DNA of 64,000 nt from Oscarella lobularis (GCF_947507565.1 NC_089188.1:186001-250000), one strand, 5' to 3'; counted from the stretch's first letter, positions 40,353 to 52,682 are shown. Numbers and translations are program-made. The notes: generated by a model from the sequence alone, not told the origin.

Positions 40353-43300
40353 ATGCATAAGCAGCTGCTCATCTTTCTCTCTCTCGCTTTCTGCTCGAAT
40401 CGACTTCATATTGGAGCCGATAGTGAAGGCGAGTGCAGTGGTTGCCCAGACGCTTTGAACAAGTGGCTGAAAATGTCCGAATGGAGTAGCAACAGACCCT
40501 CATTACGCGAAAATTTCGCTATGGCGGCATATCGACGTAGCCAAAATGCGGCTTCAAATTCTTCCAACTTTTACACATCGCGTACTCGTCTTCTATTTCA
40601 GGGAGGCGAAATTTCACACGGCAGTTTCTCTGACTCGTGGATATACAGCCCTGGAATTAACTCGTGGGCTCTTGTAACGCCCCCCTCCGATTTAGGTTTG
40701 CGTTCCGGTCACTCTCTTACAACGCTTTGCGAAACGCGAGTAATTCTGTTTGGAGGAAACAGGTCGTTAGAACAAAATGTATGGCTCTTTGACGGCACTC
40801 GTGAAGAGTGGCTACTACTTTCATTTTCTCCTCTTCTTCCCTCACCTGCGGGACTTACGAAACATTCAGCAAGTGCCGTTTGGCGCGAGGAAAGTCCGTG
40901 TCAGTGCAAGGAGTCTTTATTCATATACGGTGGACGCAATAATAACACGAATGTTTATGAAACTGATAATTTGTGGGAGATGTACTGCGTACATGACACT
41001 GACGAGAATAACATGACATATCGTTGGAAGTTTCTTGGAAATAGCGCTACCTCCGACACGTATTGGGCACCAAAGCTATCTGAGCACCTATCTTTTACGA
41101 TAAAAACGGATCTGTTTTTGCTTGGCAATAATCATACCTGCGATACCTCAAAAAGATTTTGTTTGATCGACAAAAGCGGTGTTTGGAAACTAGATACGCT
41201 TACTTTAACGTGGTCACATTACGACAATTTTTCCACCGTCATCCTTAGTAGATTTCAGCCAAGTTCTGGAACTTACCTTAAAGAGTTAGGGTTAGTGCTA
41301 ATGGCAAATGGCAGTAAAGCTTTTACTTACGATGTTCAAGCGAAGCAACAAACGATACTCACTCTTACTTCTGACACGGAAACCGGCGTCAGTTTGCCAC
41401 AAAGCGACGCGCCTACTGCGATTAGCGTTGAAAAGAATGTGTTCATGTTTGCGAAGAAATGCTTCGACAGTGGCTGCGAAACATTTCCTGCAGCGTGGAC
41501 AGTAGAACTCGATTCAGCTAAAAACGAGAGCAACGCGACAGATTTGACTCTAACTAGTTTGACTTCGCCTCGTCTTTCTCCTTCCACTACCGATTGCTTC
41601 AATACAGACTCTCCTCCAATTGTGTATGGAATTGGAAGTTCTCTTTTATTTAAGTGCACTTCTGATGCTGCTACAAAGCTTGGATGTGGGCATTCATTCG
41701 AAGGCCCGTTATGGCAATTGGACTTTGACTCAAAGAGGTGGATGCTATACACACCTGACCAGCAAATACCCTTTCACTTAGGTGCTTCGTCAGTTTTTGA
41801 TAGTGATAGCCTTGTGGTTTTTATGGGTTTGTGGATTGACAAAGGGGGAATTTACAACATAACAAATGAGCTATGGGTATACACAGTTAGCAGAAGAGTA
41901 TGGAATCAGGTTCAACAACCTGAAACCGGGCCAAAAGGTCATATATACGCTTCTCTTACACCCATGAAAAACGGATCACTAATTCTATACGGCTCTTTTG
42001 AAGATACCTGCTGTGGTCAGGCAGAGTTTTGGATACTGAACCTAAACTTGACTACACTGTCTGCTACGTGGTATCGTCCGCGCCACCACTGCAATCAATC
42101 GATTCTCTGCAACGCGTGTATAAACGCCAACAATTTTTACGGTCATTCATCTACCTATGCAAAAGTTGTCAATGACTATTTGTTTGTTTACGGCGGGTTA
42201 TCCAACAAAAGCACTGGTGATCCTTGTAATTCTGATATATTTTACGTAAACGTAACCAATCCTAACTCACCTTGGAAACGTTTTACTTCAATCGACGGCG
42301 GCTGTGTTGTAGCTTCGGAAAGAATTGGCTCCTATATATTTATAGCATTAAGAAATTCGTCCCGTTACATATCGCTGAAGAAATTCGACAGCGTTGAAGC
42401 CGAAGAAAACACAACTCTGATTACAGCTGAGCCATCGGCTAAGATGTTTGGCTTTCTCGTAGTTCTAAAAAATTATCTTTTCACAGTTCGGATGAGTCAC
42501 GAGTATCCAATCAGATACCAGCCATTCCTCTACTCCTTTCAACTTGGATGCTTGCCCGGAACAAACAGCTCCGACATTAGTCTCTATTCTTGCCAAAAGT
42601 GTCCAAAAAACGATTACTGTAAAGCCGTTGGATCAAAGGAATCCACACATTGCCCTCCTCACTTAGTCACACCCTCCAGTGGATCAACTTCGGAAGAGAA
42701 CTGTACTTGTCCGGACAACTGGTGCTCCCACGGCAAATGTAAGCTTAACCCTGACTATAGTATTTTCTGCCAATGTCACTTTGGATATAATGGAGAAAGG
42801 TGCCAAACTCCAATTCTTCTTATCATCAGCTCCGGATCTCTGGCTGCGGTGCTTCTCGTCATTGCTACTGTCTACTGCATCAAGAAGATAAGGCGACACC
42901 GGAAAATGGCAATAAGCAAAAACGAACAGTTGCAAAGAGCGCAAATGGAGTTAGATCAAGCGGAGAAGACGGTGACCAAACTGTCGAACATTTGGGCGGT
43001 CAATCATGAAGAAGTAGTTTTCAAAAAAACGATTGGACAAGGATCATACGGCATTGTGTGGAGCGCTGAGTATCGCAACCAGGTCGTTGCCGTCAAAGTT
43101 CTCAAAATAAGCGCAGACGATTGCACCAATGAACAGCTTCGAGACTTCAACGACGAAAGCGAATTACTGCAGTCGATATGTCACGGTAACATTGTCCGGT
43201 TCATTGGCACCGGAAAGACAACTGGCGACAATCCATTCATCGTTCTTGAATTCATGGAACGTGGATCAGTGCGCAGAGAATTAGACACGGAATATCTAAA

Positions 43301-43912
43301 CAAACTCATGCCAATACATCTCCAAGTAAAATACGCCCTCGATGCAGCCAGAGGTATGAACTATCTGCATAAACAGGGTCGAATGCATCGCGACCTCAAG
43401 TGCGACAACTTGCTTATTGACAATCGCGGCGTCGTCAAGGTCGCTGACTTAGGCTGCACAAAAATCGTGCCGCAAGTAATGGACAACGGACTTAAACGCG
43501 TGGGACCCGTACGAGGAACAAAAGGCGTCGGCACATCTTTTTTCAGAGCACCAGAAATTGTTTTGGGACGCGAATACGACTTGTCCGTCGACGTATACAG
43601 CTACGGAATTGCCTTGTGGGAAATTCAAACAGCGAAACATCCCTATTGGGAACACACCCAACTTGGTTTGTCTTCGAGTGAAATTCTCAATCAGATCGTT
43701 TCAAACGAGCTTCGTCCTGAGTTTGCATTCGCTGGGGATAAACAGATGAAGGAACTGACTGAGTTGTGCTGGAGTGCAAGTCCGTATCGGCGACCCACAT
43801 TTGACGGCGTTGTGCTCAAGTTGGAAGCGATTTGTTATCAGCACGAAATCGGTAAAATGAGCGTACTAAATTTTCTTTCTATTACGTTTTTAAACTTTTA
43901 GCAGTCAATTGA
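40353..43912 (+). CDS. Membrane kelch-EGF-TM-coiled coil-TKL kinase
   Basis: One exon of 3,499 bp (40353-43851), a 50-bp intron and an 11-bp last exon (43902-43912, AVN stop) give 1,169 residues. A signal peptide (MHKQLLIFLSLAF) is followed by about 700 residues of extracellular kelch repeats (LFQGGE, LFGG, IYGG, VFMGL, LYGS and VYGG mark blades). A cysteine-rich part with an EGF (CSHGKCKL then CQCHFGYNGERC) comes next. The membrane helix is LIISSGSLAAVLLVIATVYC. A short intracellular coil (LQRAQMELDQAEKTV) leads into an intact kinase with GQGSYGIV, VAVK, HRDLKCDN and DLG. It is a TKL kinase with an attractin-like kelch/EGF outside. The upstream in-frame open stretch to 40329 lacks an ATG. 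The order kelch, coil, kinase is that of genes A-D, with an inserted membrane segment. Extracellular ligand unknown. Confidence 0.9.
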
Positions 43913-45846
43913 GAAATGCTTTGGAAAAAGGAACCAAGAGAACTCCCTTCGACGCACCGTAACTTAATGTCCCTCCGTCTTGTAAGCGTTTCAGTTCGGT
44001 TAGTGCATGTCAAGTCACGACGTTTCGTTATGTTTACCAATTTTGTTGTAATTTTATGTTATGCAAAATGACCCTGAAATGGCGACAGGTATTTACCATT
44101 ATTAGCGCTCTGTCTGGTGGAAATCTGTCGAAGTCCCTAATTTTGTAGGGCAAATGGGTTTTTACAAAAAAACGAGTAAAAGCCGTTCATCCTTATAAGT
44201 CCGGGACATTTCGTTAGATATGTTGCTGTGCGAAGAGAAGAGTTTTACGTCATTTTAATGAAAAAGTTGTAATCAATTAAAGTAAACGAAACTTCCATGA
44301 AAAAGCCCTCTAACGCAAAAACTAAAATAGGAGGGCGTTCAAAGTAACAGACAACACTGCAACCATAAGAATCCAACCAAGAACAACAATAACTACTCCG
44401 ATCTAACATTTCAATTAAATTTCCGAATTTCTCCAAAAGGGTCTCCCAAAGGGTCTCCCAAAAGTTCCTCAAAAAGGGACCCCACCAAGGACAATCAATG
44501 TAATATCACAAAAGAGGAGAGCCAAGCACCTAAAGAATCCAATAGGATCATTGTGAACGTCTCTTGGGCGCAGAGGACTACAACGAAGAAAATATTCGCT
44601 GCACGTGATCGGAAACGGTTACATAGATTTCTATTGCTTACAACGTTAAAAAAGTCCTATGATCTAACAACTGCATTCATAGTACACGCGACTGCGTTGA
44701 TCACAGTACGAAGTGACGTGCAGTAAAAAATACAAAGAAAGACACGCCCCCGACTGACACCGTGTCGGATGGCCAAAGGAACTTCTTCGTCGAAGCCTTT
44801 CGCAAGACAATATCTAGACAAAAAAGCGAGTATCCATTCAAAACAACTACGTACTTACCAAAATAGACGAAAATGAAGCGCGTCTGTGTTTGCGTGACCC
44901 AGGTCGCACCACGTGGAGGTCCAGACGCTTCGCAACCCAGCCGACCCTCACCAACAGCATGAATTGAATCAGAACCCACCTTGAGTGAGCCTCCGAGGTT
45001 CGTTGCCACCCCAGGAGACGGCTATCGCCACCGCCGAAGAGGCCCGCTCATCGTGTGCTCGACGTGGAGGAGAGCCGGCGAACGCCGACGCTGTCCCGTG
45101 TTATACCAAGGAAACAATCCTTGATAAGACGGAGCGTGTTTTCCCGATGCGAAAGCCCCTAGAGGTCTTAGGGATGTGCCTCTAATCACTTTCGCACCGT
45201 TGCTCCAGGACCGTGCGTCGGAATATCGCTCGCCCCTCTGGCTCCCTGTCTTCCAACGACTCACCAAGCGTACGAGCGAGTTCTCAAGCGACGGGGTTAC
45301 GTAAAGAGGGAGAGCGCCGTGCACAACTTTATGTACTCCCGCGCGAACGATGACGCCAGCTTTTCTCTGATTGGACGTCGGGTGTGCGTGACTAACCGCA
45401 GGGATGTCACGAGAGACAGCGTTGCTTTTTGCACCTCTACGCGCAACCAAATAAGGAAATATTTGGAGCGATCACGCGCGTGCAGCGTTTCTCCCAAAAG
45501 AAAGGGGAACAAGAGACGGCACGTGCACGTACGCATGGCCAAGATGTCGGACGTGTGACGTCAACGTTTTGTTCACCATCTCGACGAAACGCGAGGAAAG
45601 CGCGTCGATAGGCGACACGAAAAGATCTAACTCATTCAATGGATTTCGCCTTTTAAAAGAAATGCGGCGAACTCGATGGAACCGTAGTGAATTAGAGGTT
45701 TCGCGATATCGAGTCGTACATTCGTACTATATCTCAGTTTTGGGGCTTCAGATCAAAGCAGAAAACAGCATTTGAGTTGCATTTAGTCGTAGAATTGAGA
45801 AGAACGCGCTCGCTCACCCGCGTTTCGCTTCGCGAATGCGTGAATA
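43913..45846. other. Spacer with weak minus-strand ORFs
   Basis: AT-rich to about 44700, with a small GGGTCTCCCAAA tandem repeat at about 44434-44475. Two minus-strand blocks, about 45009-44867 and 44817-44701, are joined in frame by GT-AG borders and end in a stop, but no ATG was found. A minus-strand open frame of 142 codons (45022-45450) is very basic and has no recognised domain. Both may be chance in CpG-rich DNA. Confidence 0.25.
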
Positions 45847-45957
45847 TGTAGTAAGGTCTAATCCGGGCTAACGGGAGGGAGGATAGATAATGGGTAGTTG
45901 GAGAGATAATAAAATAGTCTAGTCTGAAGTCTGGGGTAAGCACAACGCTTCACTACA
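45847..45957 (+). repeat. Left LTR
   Basis: 111 bp starting TGTAGTAAGG and ending CACTACA, with TGTAGT/ACTACA inverted ends. By eye it is identical to 50908-51018. It contains an A/T-rich GATAATAAAATAG that could serve as TATA or polyadenylation signal, and a purine-rich GGGAGGGAGGATAG. Confidence 0.93.
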
Positions 45958-45991
45958 CTGGTGACAGGAGTCCTCATCTCGACGCCGTCCG

Positions 45992-46333
45992 ATGACCGAC
46001 CAGCCGAACGACACAGACCAGCCCCCCGACCCCGCCGACGTGAAACCGCCCGACGGCCTCGGCGGCGCATCCGCCGCTCTTCGCTTCAGCTCTCTCCTCC
46101 CCCCGCCATTTCGCGCCGCTCCGGATCAATCCTGGGAAGACTGGGAGGAAGACTTCACATCTTGCGCACAACTCAATCACTGGGACGACGCCGCCAGCCG
46201 CCACGTGCTTCAGCTGCGGTTACAAGGCCCCGCTCGCGAAGCTCTTCGTTCATTGTCACCGGCGACGAAATCTCAGTTAGCCACGCTTCTCGCCGCTCTT
46301 CGAGATCGCTTCCTGCCGGCCAATCATCACGAG
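45992..46333 (+). CDS. Gag N-terminal part, cut by inversion
   Basis: Opens with MTDQPNDTDQPPDP and continues through a proline-rich start into a helical gag-type region (WEDWEEDF). About 114 codons are gag. After about 46333 the frame runs on into antisense integrase sequence to 46597, which is not protein of the element. The remaining gag lies inverted at about 49300-49830. Confidence 0.75.
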
Positions 46334-49300
46334 GTTACACAAGTGGCGTATTACGCGTCCTTCAAAGCTTGGGCCTTGATCGGAGTGAAGTATTCGGGGA
46401 ACGCCGTGTCGCGATACAATTCCGTCGTAGAGAGCCCGTGCCACCGTCTCGCTCTTTTGGTCTGCAGTAGCAAATGCTTCCGGCCAGCGGGTGAAGTAGT
46501 CGGTACATACCAAGACATATCGATTTCCCCGAACGGTCCGAGGAAGTTCAAGGAAGTCGATCGAAATCATTTCAAACGGCCCGCCGACGGGAATTGACCT
46601 CAAGGGCGCTTTTGGGCGAGGCGCTACGGCGTTCGCTCGTTGACAGGTCGAGCAGCGACGAATGTAATCGTCAACGTCGGCGGAAAAGCCTGGCCAATAG
46701 TAGCGTTGCAGAAGTGTGTCGGTGGTTTTGCTGACGCCGAGATGACCGCTGAGAGGATCGCCGTGAAGTTGTTGCAAAATTGTTGGAACGAGGGCTTGCG
46801 GCACGACGAGGACCGACGTTGTTTCCAACCGGGCACCAAGACGACGGTTGCGTCGCAAAATGTTGTGGTCGTCGAGCTGTAGCTGGTCCCACAATTGCCG
46901 GTAGCGGCGATGTGCGCCATCGCGCCAAACTCCTTCTGCTGGTGGTCGTCCTTCGTCCGCTCGAAGGCGGGCAATCACAGTCGCTAAGACATCGTCGGCT
47001 TCCTGCATAGCGCGGAGTTCTGCAACGTTGGCGCTCGCTGGTATCGTTGTGACGGCACACATTCGCGACAGTGCGTCAGCGTCAACGTGCAATCGTCCTG
47101 GCTTGTACTCCACTGTGAAGGTGTACTGGCTCAGGGTGTGCAGCCAGCGACCGACTTTTCCCGCGGGATGCTTCATCGTGTTCAGGTGGACTAGCGGTCG
47201 GTGGTCAGTCACGACAACGAACGGTGCTCCCAAGAGGTATGGGTGAAAATGCGCTGTACCCCATTTAATAGCGAGCAGCTCCTTCTCTGTCGCGCTATAG
47301 TTCGTCTCCGTAGCACTCAGCTTCTTGCTGGCGAAGGCAATGGGGCGTTCGTGGCCGTCGATAATTTGGGAAAGGACGGCGCCAAGTCCAACATCACTGG
47401 CGTCTGTTTTGAGCCTGAATTGTTCCGAAAAGCGCGGAAACGCCAGTACAGGGGCTTCGGTCAGCTTTTCCTTTAGGGTAGCAAAGGCACGCTCTGCTTC
47501 CGTTGTCCAGGTGAATTTGGAATGGCCTGTCGTCAAGTTGTGAAGAGGAGCGGCGATGGTGGAGAATCCAGGGACAAAACGACGATAGTACCCAGCAAAA
47601 TTGATGAACGATCGTACTTCCGTTTTCGTACGCGGGTTGGGCCAATTCCGGACTTTATCCACTTTTGTCGGATCCGTCGCGATACCCTCAGCGCTGACGA
47701 CGTGCCCCAGGTACGGCACCTCCGATCGCACAAATTGACACTTTTCCGTGCGTAATTTCAGCCCAGCCGTGCGTAGCCGCTCGAAGACTGCGCGTAGGCG
47801 GCAAAGGTGTTCCTCGAAGGTGCGTGAGTGTACAAGGACGTCGTCGAGGTACACCAGGCAGGAGTCGAGCGTGAGTCCCCGAAGTACAACATCCATCAGA
47901 CGTTGGAATGTGGCTGGTGCATTTGTAAGTCCAAACGGCATCACTTGAAATTCGAAGTGGCCGCCGTTCGTCGAAAAGGCAGTTTTAGCCCTGTCTTCCG
48001 CAGCCAGAAGGACCTGCCAATAGCCAGAAGCTAAGTCCAACGTCGTGAAGAATAGGGCGCCTCCGAGACTGTCCAGGGTCTCGTCGATGCGAGGGATGGG
48101 GTACGCATCCTTCACCGTAATGTCGTTGAGAAGGCGGAAGTCTACGCAAAACCGGAACTTCCCATTTTTCTTCGTTACCAGGATGACCGGGGACGACCAC
48201 GGGCTGCAACTCGGGGTGATGATTCCTTCATCCAACATTTCTTGGACTTGGCGATTTGTTTCGGCGCGGAGATGAAAGGGCTGACGATATGGACGTTGAT
48301 GAATTGGGCGGTCCGTCGTAGTAACGATGCGATGCTGGCAAATATTAGTGCGCCCCAGATCGGACGGGTGGCGACTGAAAATGTCGTTGTATTCCATGAG
48401 GAGAGTCTCTAGAGCTGCACGTTGTGAAGGTGTCAGAGTGGGCGTGTCCGGAAGTGGCGGTATCCACTGATCGCGTGGCGACGTATTCGAAATAGGGGCT
48501 GTTAGTGTCGAGGGATCGATCTCTTCCGCCGTTCCGAGCCGCTTGCCTTTGTACAGTTTACGTTGTCCGCCCACATTGAAAACCCTGACAGGGATGATGC
48601 CAGTAGTGTTGTTGGTCAATGACGCGGCGACAATCAGGTCGTATTTCTCCGCCAGTTGCTCTGATGGTTCGAATAACAGCGGATGAGACGACGACGTGCA
48701 ACGCTCCTTGGTATCGGGACAGATGACGGCACCGGCGACTATCATTTCCATCTGGCCGGGCGGAAACACGACGGACTCAACGAGTACGACTGAGTACAAC
48801 GGAGACGACGGGGTCGGTGATGCGGGCAACAACGAAGGTGGGGGAGGGGCGATGAGTGGGTGGGAAAATCCCGACGGCAATCGTAATTGACGACGCGAGA
48901 CGAGTAGATCAATGTCGTGTTGGGTGATGAAATCCGCACCGAGGATTGGATTGGTAGCGATCGGTGCGACACGAAAATAGTGTTGCGTTGACCACGTCCC
49001 GATTGTAAGTGGAAGATTCAGTGCGCCGAGAACCGGGATGTTATGTCCGCTAGCCATCGATAACTGTTCGGTCGACTGTTGGATATTCGTCGGGGCGAAT
49101 GACGGCGGGACGATCGAAACGGCCGCGCATGAATCGAGGAGGCACCGGCTCGAGTGGCCATTTACCATAGCGTCGACTTGAAAGACAGCGGCGGACTGAG
49201 GTGATACCGGTTGCAACGCGCCGACCGCGAAGGGTGGGAGTAAAGGTTCGTCGCGCGAAGGGAGCGGGTAACACTGTTGATGGGTGTCATGTTTTGCGCT

Positions 49301-49830
49301 AAATTTCGTGCACGTCATGCGAATATGTCCCATTTCACCACAATTCCAACAGCGGCGCTCTGCCAGGGGCACAGACGAACGTGGGGCGTACGGAACGCCA
49401 GACGACACAGCGAACGAAGCGTGAGCCGGTGACTCCAGGCGAATAACGCGGTTGAGAAGAGATGAGAGTAAGGTAGATTGTTGTTCGACTGCTTTCAACA
49501 AGGTGTCGGCAGGTGCGGCCGAGGCGATAAGTGAAGGTGGCACCGTTGAAGTGGGGATCGATTGTCCGCCGTCAGCGCGGCGACGTTCTTCGGCTAACTC
49601 GGCAGCGTTCACTTCCAGCGCAATGCGAATTGCGTCGTCTAAGCTCTTCGGGTTGCCGTAGCGAACGCGGAGACGGAGATTGCCGTCCCGAAGACCATCG
49701 AGAAATTGGTCGCGACTGAGCAGATCGCGTTGCGCGATATCCATCGTGGGGAAAGCTTGTGCGGCGAGGCCCCGAATCGCGTTCCCAAAAGCCAAAATAC
49801 CTTCGTCGCTGCGTTGCGTGCGGAGCCGAA
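46334..49830 (-). CDS. Inverted gag-pol block (gag end, PR, RT, RNase H, integrase start)
   Basis: One long minus-strand frame (open 49876-46277) holds, in order: the C-terminal half of gag; a zinc knuckle CWNCGEMGHIRMTC (CX2CX4HX4C, about 49355-49315); an aspartic protease with LLDSCAAVS where DTG or DSG is usual (about 49140); reverse transcriptase with the YLDD active site (about 47850); an RNase H domain (about 47480-47200); an HHCC integrase zinc finger (about 46760-46640); and the integrase core with its first two acidic residues (IDFLEL and SDQGP). It ends at about 46334, before the third acidic residue. The frame continues past both ends into antisense DNA, which shows where the inversion joints are. 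Confidence 0.9.
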
Positions 49831-50895
49831 ATGTTGTGCCAGATGATGGGATTAGAGAAAACGCGCACAACCCCATACCATCCCCAAGGCGATGGCCTGG
49901 TTGAAAGGTTCAACCGCTCCCTCCTCGGCATCCTCCGGAAGTACTGCGGGGACCGCCCTCTCGACTGGGATCTGTGGCTACCGTCAGCGCTCCACGCTTA
50001 CCGCGTTGCAAAGCAAACCTCGACAGGAGCATCGCCCTTTGAGCTGCTGTACGGCAGGAAACCCCGCCTGCCAACCGACGTCGCGTGCAGCTGCGCAACC
50101 CCGCCGCCAACGGATACATCAGAGTATCTTCAACGGTTATCCACGGAGATGGTTAGAGCACGGGAATTAGTGGATGCCAATTTGACGGCGGCCCAGGAGC
50201 GACAACGTCAAGGCGTGACACCCCACGTACGTTTGTACTCGCCCGGCGACCTCGTCTACCTGCATGATCCAGGCCGACTGCGGGGAAAAGCCTACAAGTT
50301 ACTTTCGGTATGGGACGGCCCATTTAAAATTCTGCGAAAACAAGGAGAGAATGACGTTTACCAAATCCAACATTCACACAAAGGAGGGCGACGGAGATGG
50401 GTACATCACGACCGCTTACGCCCGTGCTATCAACCCATCGATGCGCCGCACGACGAAACATCCAGCACGACAACGACGGATGCTGCAAACGACGGACAAA
50501 CACTCGGAACCCCTACGACACCGAATCATTCGCAACCACAGCCAGGGACCGGAGCGAACGAAACACCACACCGTACGGACGTCGGAGATGTAACGGACTT
50601 CGAGAACGTCATATCCTGGGTCCCGAGCGGCCCTGTAATCACGCCTCAACCAATCGCAAGACCAGCGGCTCCGACACCAACTCCAGCCGTCAACGTGCAA
50701 CCGCAACCGATCGTAAGTCCGGTAGCCCCGCCCCCTGACAACGTCCACCCTCAGCAACCACCCCCACTCACACCAGAACCGATCGGAAGGGAAGACGAAC
50801 CACCCGAACGACCACGTCGGATCACGCGACTCCCAGTGCGTTTTGAAGACTACGTCCTAGATGCCACGTCAGACAGCGATGAACACAGTTCGTAG
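49831..50895 (+). CDS. Integrase C-terminal part, cut by inversion
   Basis: In plus orientation, from about 49831 the frame codes for the rest of the integrase core, including YHPQGDGLVERFNR with the catalytic Glu. A GPY/F-like module follows (WDGPFKILRK), then a proline- and threonine-rich tail, with the stop at 50895, 12 bp before the right LTR. The open frame begins further upstream (49759) in antisense gag sequence. No clear polypurine tract separates the stop from the LTR. Confidence 0.85.
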   Translation: MLCQMMGLEKTRTTPYHPQGDGLVERFNRSLLGILRKYCGDRPLDWDLWLPSALHAYRVAKQTSTGASPFELLYGRKPRLPTDVACSCATPPPTDTSEYLQRLSTEMVRARELVDANLTAAQERQRQGVTPHVRLYSPGDLVYLHDPGRLRGKAYKLLSVWDGPFKILRKQGENDVYQIQHSHKGGRRRWVHHDRLRPCYQPIDAPHDETSSTTTTDAANDGQTLGTPTTPNHSQPQPGTGANETPHRTDVGDVTDFENVISWVPSGPVITPQPIARPAAPTPTPAVNVQPQPIVSPVAPPPDNVHPQQPPPLTPEPIGREDEPPERPRRITRLPVRFEDYVLDATSDSDEHSS

Positions 50896-50907
50896 GCGCC
50901 GTAGTAG

Positions 50908-51018
50908 TGTAGTAAGGTCTAATCCGGGCTAACGGGAGGGAGGATAGATAATGGGTAGTTGGAGAGATAATAAAATAGTCTAGTCTGAAGTCTGGGGTAA
51001 GCACAACGCTTCACTACA
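50908..51018 (+). repeat. Right LTR
   Basis: 111 bp, identical by eye to the left LTR at 45847-45957, and followed by AATA, which also precedes the left LTR. Confidence 0.93.
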
Positions 51019-51500
51019 AATAAGCTGTCTGAGCCGCTTCGATCCACGACGATTTCGCCGTATTTCGATCCATATTTAGTCGCGCAGAGATAATCGATCG
51101 CCTACATTGCATAAAATTCGTACAGTAGAGAGAAAACACTTCACGTCGAGCACGCTAAGATGGAGGCCCACCGAAAGGAGTCTTTCCTAATTTTCGCGAT
51201 CTGGCGCCGTAGGTTTAGACTTTTCGCGGCGTTCGACGCACCAGGCTACGTCAAGCTTCCATCTGTAGGACAGTAGTGACTCGTTCCCCCCTTTCTCGAC
51301 TTCGGCCGAAAAATCGTCGCTAAGTTCGGGATAACAGAAACATACTCGGACGAAAAAAAGTTGATCTTTCCTTATATTAGCAAAAGGATACAGGATTTTC
51401 TGGAAACGATCGTCGTACGTGGTTGTAGACATGTTATTTGCATGGTTTTCTAAAGCGTTGTACCGCCATATCCAATGGCGTCAAATGGGAAATTTTTATG
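51019..51500. other. Spacer right of the retrotransposon
   Basis: Host sequence interrupted by the element, with no gene recognised. A minus-strand open frame (51187-51432, 81 codons) has no domain or splice support. Confidence 0.3.
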
Positions 51501-51501
51501 A

Positions 51502-52660
51502 AAGCGGTACCGTCAGCTGAGAAATAGCGCCAATAACTTCCTATTATGGTCAGTAGTAGACAAGTTGATTAATTGAATGAGAGGAAAGTTGAGAGTGCCT
51601 GACCAGCTGACTCAATTTTCCCAGTAGTTCTGCGTTCATGTCTGATAAATAACCAATCTGATCTCATGCAGTGCAACGCCACATAGGCAACGTAACGTGA
51701 GTGAAACCCTATCTAGAGAAGGAAAGCTATCATTTGCCGGACAGACAGAGCTATCAATGCAAACCTTGAAACCTTTTAAGAAAATAGCCTATGAGGTGTT
51801 AGAGGCGGGGACTATGAATAAAGCGACGGTGCTACCGGATGTAGCTGACGTCAATACAATTAATTTTCACTTATCAGTTGTCCTGCAATCTTGCAGGAGC
51901 CAGCAAGTAGTAGACAGCACGGTGGTCAGCCGAAATCGGTCCGCAGCTTACCTCTCGGTCTTCGTTTGGTAACGCGTAACATAGAAAGGTCGTAACAGAA
52001 CGTTGAATAAAAGCGGTGCTGTCAGCTGAGCAATGGCGCCAATAACGTCGGATAATTAAATAAGAGGAAAGTTCCGGCCCAGCTGACTCGGCCCAGCTTC
52101 CTATTATGGCCAGTAGGCGACAAGTTGATTAATTGAATGAGAGGAAGGTTGAGAGTGCCTGACAAGCTGACTCATTTTTCCAATAGTTCTGCGTTCATGT
52201 CTGATAAATAACCAATCCGATCTTATGCAGTGCAACGCCACATAGGCAACGTAACGTGAGTTAAACCCTATCTAGAGAAGGAAAGCTATCATTTGCTTGA
52301 CGGACAGAGCTATCAATGCAAACCTTGAAACCGTTTGAGAAAATAGCCTATGAGGTGTTAGAGGCGGGGACTATGAATAAAGCGACGGTGCTACCGGATG
52401 TAGCTGACGTCATATACAATTAATTTTCCCTTATCAGTTGTCCTGCAATCTTGCAGGAGCTAGCAAGTAGTAGACAGAGCGGTGGTCAGCCGAAATCGGT
52501 TTGCAGCTTACCTCTCGGTCTTCGTTTGGTAACGCGTAACATAGAAAGTTCGTAACAGAACGTTGAATAAAAGCGGCGCTGTCAGCTGAGCTATGGCGCC
52601 AATAACGTCGGATAATTACATCAGAGGAAAGTGTCGGTTCAGCTGACTCGGCCCAGCTGA
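51502..52660. repeat. 560-bp tandem duplication upstream of a secreted-protein gene
   Basis: CTTCCTATTATGGtCAGTAG begins copies at 51537 and 52097, and about 560 bp follows in both with few differences. A module AAGCGGtgcTGTCAGCTGAG...GCGCCAATAAC occurs three times (about 51502, 52009 and 52571), so the array is two full units plus a partial one. The unit contains CAGCTG E-boxes, CCAATAAC boxes and TGACGTCA. A short CAGCTGACTCGGCC tandem follows at 52635-52670. No conserved coding frame. It may be a multiplied upstream regulatory region. Confidence 0.85.
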
Positions 52661-52682
52661 CTCGGCCCAGCGGACTCGAGTT

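Larger units (their letters stand above)
45847..51018 (+). mobile_element. Ty3/Gypsy LTR retrotransposon with internal inversion
   Basis: Two identical 111-bp LTRs (TG...CA) bound 5.17 kb, flanked by AATA on both sides (likely a 4-bp target-site duplication). Just inside the left LTR is TGGTGACAGGAG, a plausible tRNA primer site. Inside are gag, protease, RT, RNase H and integrase sequences of the Ty3/Gypsy order. However, the block 46334-49830 lies in the opposite orientation to the LTRs, the gag start and the integrase end. Identical LTRs imply a young insertion, and the frames on both strands are open except where the inversion cuts them. In this state gag and integrase are each split, so the copy cannot make whole proteins. 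Confidence 0.93.

Noticed and set aside
45022-45450. 142-codon basic minus-strand open frame
   Set aside because: No start context, domain or splice partner; the CpG-rich DNA makes long open frames on both strands likely.
45847-51018. Two separate elements facing each other
   Set aside because: There is only one pair of LTRs, and the gag and integrase halves on the two strands complement each other at the joints, so a single inverted element is simpler.
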